64,000 nt of DNA. It comes from Siderastrea siderea (Eukaryota; Cnidaria; Anthozoa; Scleractinia; Rhizangiidae). Under the pieces are notes generated by a model. It saw only the letters and a program-made list of their open reading frames with translations, ran no database searches and had not been told where the DNA came from. A program made the translations under genes and the position numbers. The stretch lies in contig OZ034971.1 of the NCBI GenBank assembly GCA_964030785.1, forward strand, positions 16,003,400 through 16,067,399, written 5' to 3'. This document shows positions 59,319 through 64,000 of this stretch, in pieces. How positions within the stretch are numbered: the stretch's first letter is position 1; the number at the start of each line of letters is the position of its first letter.

Positions 59319-62133
59319 TCAGGGTTGTTTCACATTTGACATACAAAAGGCTGGGGCAGGGTTCCATAAATGAGGGCCGGCCATTATCAAGAAAATGGGT
59401 CTTGAAAGTGGCAATCTCGCTCGGTCTGTGTGCGCCATTCAAACATGCATTCCCGATCACAACCCAACCCAAGTCCAGCCGCTGTGCCCATGGAGCATCC
59501 CTTGGTCCATTGTGGGATTCGTGGACCTTGTGCAGAGGGGGTGCATCCCTTCCGATGAGGAGCAGGATGTCAGCTTCCATATCTATGTTGGGAATCTTGT
59601 GGGCAATCCCCCTGAGATGGGGATGATATCCTGCAGATTCGGGGGTAGGGATTTCATCCCTGTTGTTTGGAATGGCATCGCACTCAATGATAGGTGGTAG
59701 ATTATGGTGTTTGCTACCATCCACAGATTCTCTGACAAGGTCCATGGCTCTTCTGCCCTTGGCTTGTGTCGTCCCTGAGCAAGTTCTAAGTGTGTACTGA
59801 GTAGAATCACCTCCCAAGTTGAGCAGTTCAAAGAGTCTTGATGTGCCGAGAGAGCAGTTACTTTGGTCATCGATGATCGCATATGCCTTGATTTTGTTGC
59901 CAGGGCGATCTCTTGAGTAAACGTTTGCGAGGCATATCTTAGAGCAGGATTTGCTTCCGCTTGTGCTGCCACACACCTCGGTACATGTGGTCCTGAAGTT
60001 GCTGGCCTCCTCGCCATGAAGCTGGGTGTCTCCTTGCTCTTTGCTCCGAGTTACTGGGTTGTTTGGAGAGCCTGGATGAAGTGCTGATGTGTGTTTGTCA
60101 CTCTGGCATTCGCTGCACTTTATAACAGCTGTACAGTCTTTGGCATGATGGTTAGAAGAAGCTACACAGCGGAAACAGACACCATGTTGACTTAACAGGT
60201 TTTTCCTCTCATCCAAGGTTTTTGATCTGAAGACTCGACACTTGCTGAGGGCGTGATGTGACCGATGAATGAAGCACCATTTCCTAATATCGGGAGCAGA
60301 GGGAGGTTGACCACTTGAGTTGAGAGCATTTTCAGAAAGTTCAGTCTTTCGCACTGTGAAGCCTTCAGCTGAGTTTGGAGGTTTAGGTGGCTTGAAGGGA
60401 ATTTTTGGGGAGCGAAGATTTCTCTTATCCAGGTTCTCTATTGCCAAGTAAGGGTCGTTTCTTTCCTGCGATATCTCTTGGATGAACTTAGCGAATTCAC
60501 TAAATGGAGGATAGTCTGCAACTTTCTGAACTTTGTATCGATAAGCGTGACGTTGCCATCTTCCTTGGAGGTCATCTGGAAGTTTAACAAGTAAAGGTTT
60601 TAGGAATGGTGGTTCATCAAGGACTTTCAGACCACTAAGTCCTCCATCATTCTTTGCACATTCCAGTTCAAGGAGCAAATCTCCAAGTTCCTGTAGTCCT
60701 TTATTATCCTTGGGTTCGATCTTGGGGAACATTGTTAGTTTGTTAAGGTGCATTTGAGTTACGACCGCATTTGAACCGAATCGCTCGCTTAATTTCTTCC
60801 AAGCTTCCTTTAAGCCCTCTTCAGGATTCTCTACGTAGGCATTGCGCAGGCGTTGAACAAGTCTCTTTGACTGACTGGTGGTATACTCGATTAACAGGGT
60901 TAGTGTTTCACTTGCGGTGATGTTCACATCTCTTACCATGTTTTCAAACGACGCTTTCCAGGTGCGGTAGTTCTCTGGTCGATTGTCAAACTTTTCAATC
61001 TTGTTAGCTACGAGTTCTTGTCTAGCCATGAACTGAATATAAGTTTCCATGTGGTTAAGAGGCTTACATGTAGGTGAAACTGTGCTTTCAGTTTGAATTG
61101 GAATGAACTCCGTAACTTTAGGATTTGACTTCTTAGGGGTGGTGAGTTCCTCTTTGAAAGTTGACTTAACATGCTGTGTTGCTTCAGGATTTAGCTTCTC
61201 ATCAGTGGTTTGTTCCTCCACGAGATTTGCGTCGGGACGAGTCCCTCGAGTGCTTTCTTCATCCATGTGTGCCTTGATGAAATCCCGCACACGCTGGGAT
61301 GGGTCCATGAGTGGCAAATCTGGTTTCTGGGATTCCTTGGCAAAGGTGGGAGCGAGTTCCTCATCCATCGCGTTCGCTTTTGCCAGTGCCACGGCTGCCT
61401 CTTGTTCCAGGCGTAAACACGCGATCCGCGCCTCTTCCTCGCGTTTCTTTCGAGCGAAGGCCATTTCTTCCTCTCTTTTCCTTTTCTCTTCTTGCTCTAA
61501 CAGGAGGGCCGACTGGGCCTCGATTTCTGCCATTTTCCTTTCCATTTCTGCCTTCTTTTGGGCTGCCACAGCTTCGGCTCTGGCTTGCGCTCGTATCGCG
61601 GTGGGTGACACAGTGGAGACGCGACTGACACCTGATGACCCAGAGCGAGCCGATTGTACTTCTTGTAATATATCATTCTTTCGATCTATTCCTTCGTTGA
61701 TCGCACCTTGAACGAGTTCGCGGCGAGTTTTCATCATCTCTTCGACGGTTTTACGTTCCCTTTGACATTCGGGAGCATTAGAGCGACTCGTAAAATCCAT
61801 TAGAGATACCCACACAAGTTGATATTCGCCGAAAATGGAACGTAACTCGCTTATTGCTGAGCGAATCTTGTCCAACGAATCCGGTGTTTGCCGGAGTTTA
61901 GAGATCGCTGCCGCCGTATCAACCCACATTTTCTCCAGCTTTTCTTTATCGGAGTTAAATCTGTTTTCTAACAGCTTCAGAGTAGGCTTAATAGTACGTT
62001 TTGGTCGAGCATCACCATCCGTAGTTTCTTCATGAGGCGGGCTAGTCGAGGGATTCTCTGGGTCCGTAAGGAGAAATTCCTCGTCTTCCATGGGAGCCAA
62101 TGCGTGATTATCTTTTTCACTGTTCTGATCCAT
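59089..62133 (-). CDS. BEL/Pao Gag-protease polyprotein (1014 codons)
   Basis: Forms the capsid and processes the polyprotein. A charged N-terminus precedes a long coiled coil (about residues 180-260, rich in A, E, K, R). Then a DUF1759-type Gag domain (PENYRTWKASFENMV, about 385-530), a CFRC...H...C zinc knuckle followed by a second CSEC/H pair (about 655-700), and a DUF1758-like aspartic protease with AIIDDQSNCSLGTS (about 770). After DNGRPSFMEPCPS the RT should begin but the sequence jumps, and the last 75 codons are out-of-frame readthrough. The first ATG lies in the LTR; MEDEEFLL at residue 15 is an alternative start. Confidence 0.9.
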   Translation of the reverse strand: MDQNSEKDNHALAPMEDEEFLLTDPENPSTSPPHEETTDGDARPKRTIKPTLKLLENRFNSDKEKLEKMWVDTAAAISKLRQTPDSLDKIRSAISELRSIFGEYQLVWVSLMDFTSRSNAPECQRERKTVEEMMKTRRELVQGAINEGIDRKNDILQEVQSARSGSSGVSRVSTVSPTAIRAQARAEAVAAQKKAEMERKMAEIEAQSALLLEQEEKRKREEEMAFARKKREEEARIACLRLEQEAAVALAKANAMDEELAPTFAKESQKPDLPLMDPSQRVRDFIKAHMDEESTRGTRPDANLVEEQTTDEKLNPEATQHVKSTFKEELTTPKKSNPKVTEFIPIQTESTVSPTCKPLNHMETYIQFMARQELVANKIEKFDNRPENYRTWKASFENMVRDVNITASETLTLLIEYTTSQSKRLVQRLRNAYVENPEEGLKEAWKKLSERFGSNAVVTQMHLNKLTMFPKIEPKDNKGLQELGDLLLELECAKNDGGLSGLKVLDEPPFLKPLLVKLPDDLQGRWQRHAYRYKVQKVADYPPFSEFAKFIQEISQERNDPYLAIENLDKRNLRSPKIPFKPPKPPNSAEGFTVRKTELSENALNSSGQPPSAPDIRKWCFIHRSHHALSKCRVFRSKTLDERKNLLSQHGVCFRCVASSNHHAKDCTAVIKCSECQSDKHTSALHPGSPNNPVTRSKEQGDTQLHGEEASNFRTTCTEVCGSTSGSKSCSKICLANVYSRDRPGNKIKAYAIIDDQSNCSLGTSRLFELLNLGGDSTQYTLRTCSGTTQAKGRRAMDLVRESVDGSKHHNLPPIIECDAIPNNRDEIPTPESAGYHPHLRGIAHKIPNIDMEADILLLIGRDAPPLHKVHESHNGPRDAPWAQRLDLGWVVIGNACLNGAHRPSEIATFKTHFLDNGRPSFMEPCPSLLYVKCETTLNGPAKANTTHASYSQLALAQDRFKSPRGYTGLSRRRSGHRHPQFGFLQGQHPCPALSWRVLGLKVRCFHAESLFRE

Positions 62134-62447
62134 CTCGCTTGAAATGACCCCGACCCCGAAAGCGTCCCGAGCTTTGAAGAAGGTCCGAAGCGATTCACCA
62201 GCAGTGTAACCGATAAATTCAGATTTATTATTTGGTGAAAAAGAAAGCTTTTACAACACTAGCGAGTGAAAATTCCGACTACCTCGTGCCGCTAGTACAG
62301 ACCATAATATAAGCTAAGAGCGCTGTCCAATAGAAAAGCGAGGAAAAGTCACGTGCGTAAACAAGGCACAAAGAGTAACGCAATAAGTCACGTAACAAGG
62401 GTAAACTGAAAAATACTGAAATAATGCTGTAAATATGGGACAGCACA
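62121..62447 (-). repeat. BEL/Pao 5' LTR (327 bp)
   Basis: As the 3' LTR, with an additional 6 bp. A TATATTATG box (complement of 62303-62311) and AATAAA (complement of 62224-62229) would drive and end transcription. No TGG-type primer-binding site follows it; the TGGATCAGAACA at its very end is inside the LTR and includes the gag ATG. Confidence 0.95.
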
Positions 62448-62452
62448 GCAGG

Positions 62453-62573
62453 CCTATGCAGACCATGATGGAATCATCAGCGAGTCCTCACGAAAATACA
62501 CTGATGACACCAGTTTTTACAACAAAAGCACGGCGTGCGGTCCTATCTTGGAGTCTTGGCCTCAGTCGTTGTA
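62453..62573. other. Host flank right of the BEL element
   Basis: Short unique segment that was contiguous with 56202 before the insertion. No coding content is recognised. Confidence 0.4.
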
Positions 62574-62575
62574 TA

Positions 62576-63062
62576 CAGTCAAAGCTCTCTTAAGCGACCA
62601 CCTTGGGAATTCAGAAAAGTGGTCGCAACCAGAGCTGGTCACTTACGAGAATGGGCTCTCGTAAGCAACCATGTAATAGAACAATAGAGGGTGGTCATTC
62701 ACGAGAGCTTTTTGCAGAAAGCTTGGCAGATGTTGTTGGTCTCCAACAGTATTGTAGTAATATTAAATAGTTTTTTTTATTGCTTATCACATATGAGGTT
62801 CACATATGTGCAAGTCAACGAACCATTAGCACTTATGTTATGTATTACTCTAAATTTGATCAAGAAGTGAATGCTTTTACAAGAACTTAAAACAAAGGAA
62901 AACACCAGTTAGTAATTCACAAAAGTGGTTGCAGTCACTTAAGGGTCCCTTATGAGAGCTTTTCACTACAGAGTTTAAGTGACCATTCAAATGGGGTTTC
63001 ACAATGCTGGTCGTAACTAGAGCTGGTCGCTTACGAGAGTGGTGCAAGGAGAGCTTTGACTG
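62576..63062. mobile_element. Pogo/Tc1-like MITE, 487 bp
   Basis: CAGTCAAAGCTCTCTTAAGC and its near complement ending GAGAGCTTTGACTG are inverted ends flanked by TA (62574-62575 and 63063-63064). Internal GGTCGC/GTCACTTACGAGA motifs recur near both ends, as in pogo-related MITEs. No transposase. Confidence 0.8.
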
Positions 63063-63064
63063 TA

Positions 63065-63455
63065 TATAGAAACACTGTAATCCCAGTCTCACAAAGTCTC
63101 GAATTTAAACAGCTCATTTCTTATCAGACATTTATAAAGGAGCTCTGGGATTGAAGGGATTGTGTATGACAAGGCAAAATTGTAAAGTGAGCAAAATGAA
63201 AGCACCTGGAAAGAACGGCATGGGGTAATTTTACACTATAAATACAGATTTGCAGATCTGTAATGTGCGAAGTGATGCATTGTAACGGAAGAGATGGCCA
63301 TCTTCGGGAAAAAGTACACTTTTTATTTACCAGAGACGCACTGATGTTTTAAAACAACAGAACTTGGAAAGCATGGGGTGGGGTCATTTCGCAAGTTACA
63401 GATTTGTATCGATTAGTATTTTGTGATATGGAGCATATTTTATTCTCAGAGATTG
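63065..63455. other. No recognisable feature
   Basis: AT-rich DNA, nothing supportable. Confidence 0.4.
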
Positions 63456-63461
63456 AAAATT

Positions 63462-63583
63462 TCACAAAGTACAGATTTTTCATTTCGTTTCATTTCATTT
63501 CGCAAAGTACAGATTTTTCATTTCGTTTCATTTTGCAAAGTACAGATTTTTCATTTTATTTCGTTCCATTTTGCAAAGTACAA
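63462..63583 (+). repeat. Short tandem repeat, about 36-41 bp unit
   Basis: About three units of CAAAGTACAGATTTTTCATT followed by TCGTTTCATTTCATTTCG-like sequence. Confidence 0.8.
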
Positions 63584-64000
63584 TAAGCTGCTTTTTGGAG
63601 CTTTGTTCAAAGTTTTGTATTACCAGTATTACAACATGGCCAAGTCAGACCAGCTTTTTTAATACAAGGTAAACTGGAGGGAAACTAGTTCACAAGACAA
63701 CATTTAATGACAGTTTGTGTTATGTAGCAGAACATAAATGAATGGTACACTGAAATGTATGTGTTCTTCTTCAGCTGAAGAGGCTCATTTTTTTGCTTTG
63801 GTGGCTTTTATTCAAGCACAGGCATATTGATCTTAGTTTTTTGACAGGCTAGGTTGGCATTCAAATACTTGTACCTAAATCAAAGAAGATGGCATTAAAA
63901 CTCTTTATTACTGTAGGAGGAAGGGATATACATTCTGAAAGATGTGTCAATCTATGTGGGAAAGTAAAGGAAAATATAACAACATTTCCGTGCGTCTACA
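63584..64000. other. No recognisable feature
   Basis: AT-rich DNA to the window end. ATIC exon 5 was not recognised here. Confidence 0.4.

Larger units (their letters stand above)
56208..62447 (-). mobile_element. BEL/Pao LTR retrotransposon, structurally complete but defective
   Basis: A 6240-bp element with LTRs at both ends and the 5-bp target duplication GCAGG (56203-56207 and 62448-62452). Minus-strand order is 5' LTR, gag and aspartic protease, remnant RT, RNase H, integrase, polypurine tract, 3' LTR. The two LTRs differ by one substitution and one 6-bp indel (CCCCGA repeated), so insertion was recent. It is defective through loss of the RT palm near 59330 and a nonsense codon at 57324-57326. 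Confidence 0.95.

Noticed and set aside
61103..61711. 202-codon plus-strand frame, Ser/Ala-rich
   Set aside because: Antisense shadow of the Gag coiled-coil region, whose minus-strand domains are clearly the real coding sequence.

Overview
This window looks like nuclear DNA from an invertebrate animal, most likely an anthozoan cnidarian such as a stony coral. The evidence is AT-rich DNA, spliced exons with GT/AG boundaries, BEL/Pao and Penelope-like retroelements, and a dense load of foldback and MITE-type DNA transposons. Nothing bacterial was seen: no operons, Shine-Dalgarno sites, rRNA or CRISPR. The assignment to coral is an inference.

The one clear host gene is on the + strand: the 5' part of ATIC, the bifunctional enzyme for the last two steps of purine synthesis. 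Four exons (15930-15957, 19420-19546, 31027-31103, 33284-33350) join in phase and encode the start of the IMP cyclohydrolase domain. A CCAAT box, a CACGTG E-box and a YY1-type AAGATGGCGGC over the start codon lie at its 5' end. I found no exon 5 before the end of the window, so intron 4 may exceed 30 kb. One more possible host exon (6881-6935, minus strand) is unidentified.

Almost everything else is mobile DNA. Left of ATIC (1-15.9 kb): a broken, inverted Penelope-like element holding three copies of one MITE, a 1.3-kb DNA transposon inserted in a second copy of itself, a 2.7-kb foldback element with another foldback element nested inside it, and several MITEs with clear target duplications. 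The ATIC introns hold a tRNA-derived SINE on the minus strand, a KRBA2/GIN-like integrase relic, a Penelope-like pair in opposite orientations, a Tc1/mariner-like element, a decayed BEL/Pao pol (26.7-29.8 kb, minus), and two SINEs of a second family, one with a perfect 15-bp target duplication.

From 36781 to 49473 lies the most striking object: a 12.7-kb element bounded by 9-bp direct repeats (TCGCTCTGC) and built of long inverted arms that carry inverted microsatellites and inverted 51-bp satellites, with a 92-bp satellite expanded in one arm only. The 9-bp duplication and long inverted ends suggest a Mutator-like or other giant foldback transposon; no transposase was seen.

After it come further tandem arrays (72, 42-51 and 50 bp), small MITEs, a non-LTR retrotransposon C-terminus (54748-54966, minus), a possible Crypton/KCTD-like fragment, and a structurally complete BEL/Pao LTR element (56208-62447, minus) with near-identical LTRs and a 5-bp duplication. 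That element has lost the reverse-transcriptase palm and carries a stop in integrase, yet looks young; its gag reading frame opens inside the LTR. A pogo-like MITE lies to its right.
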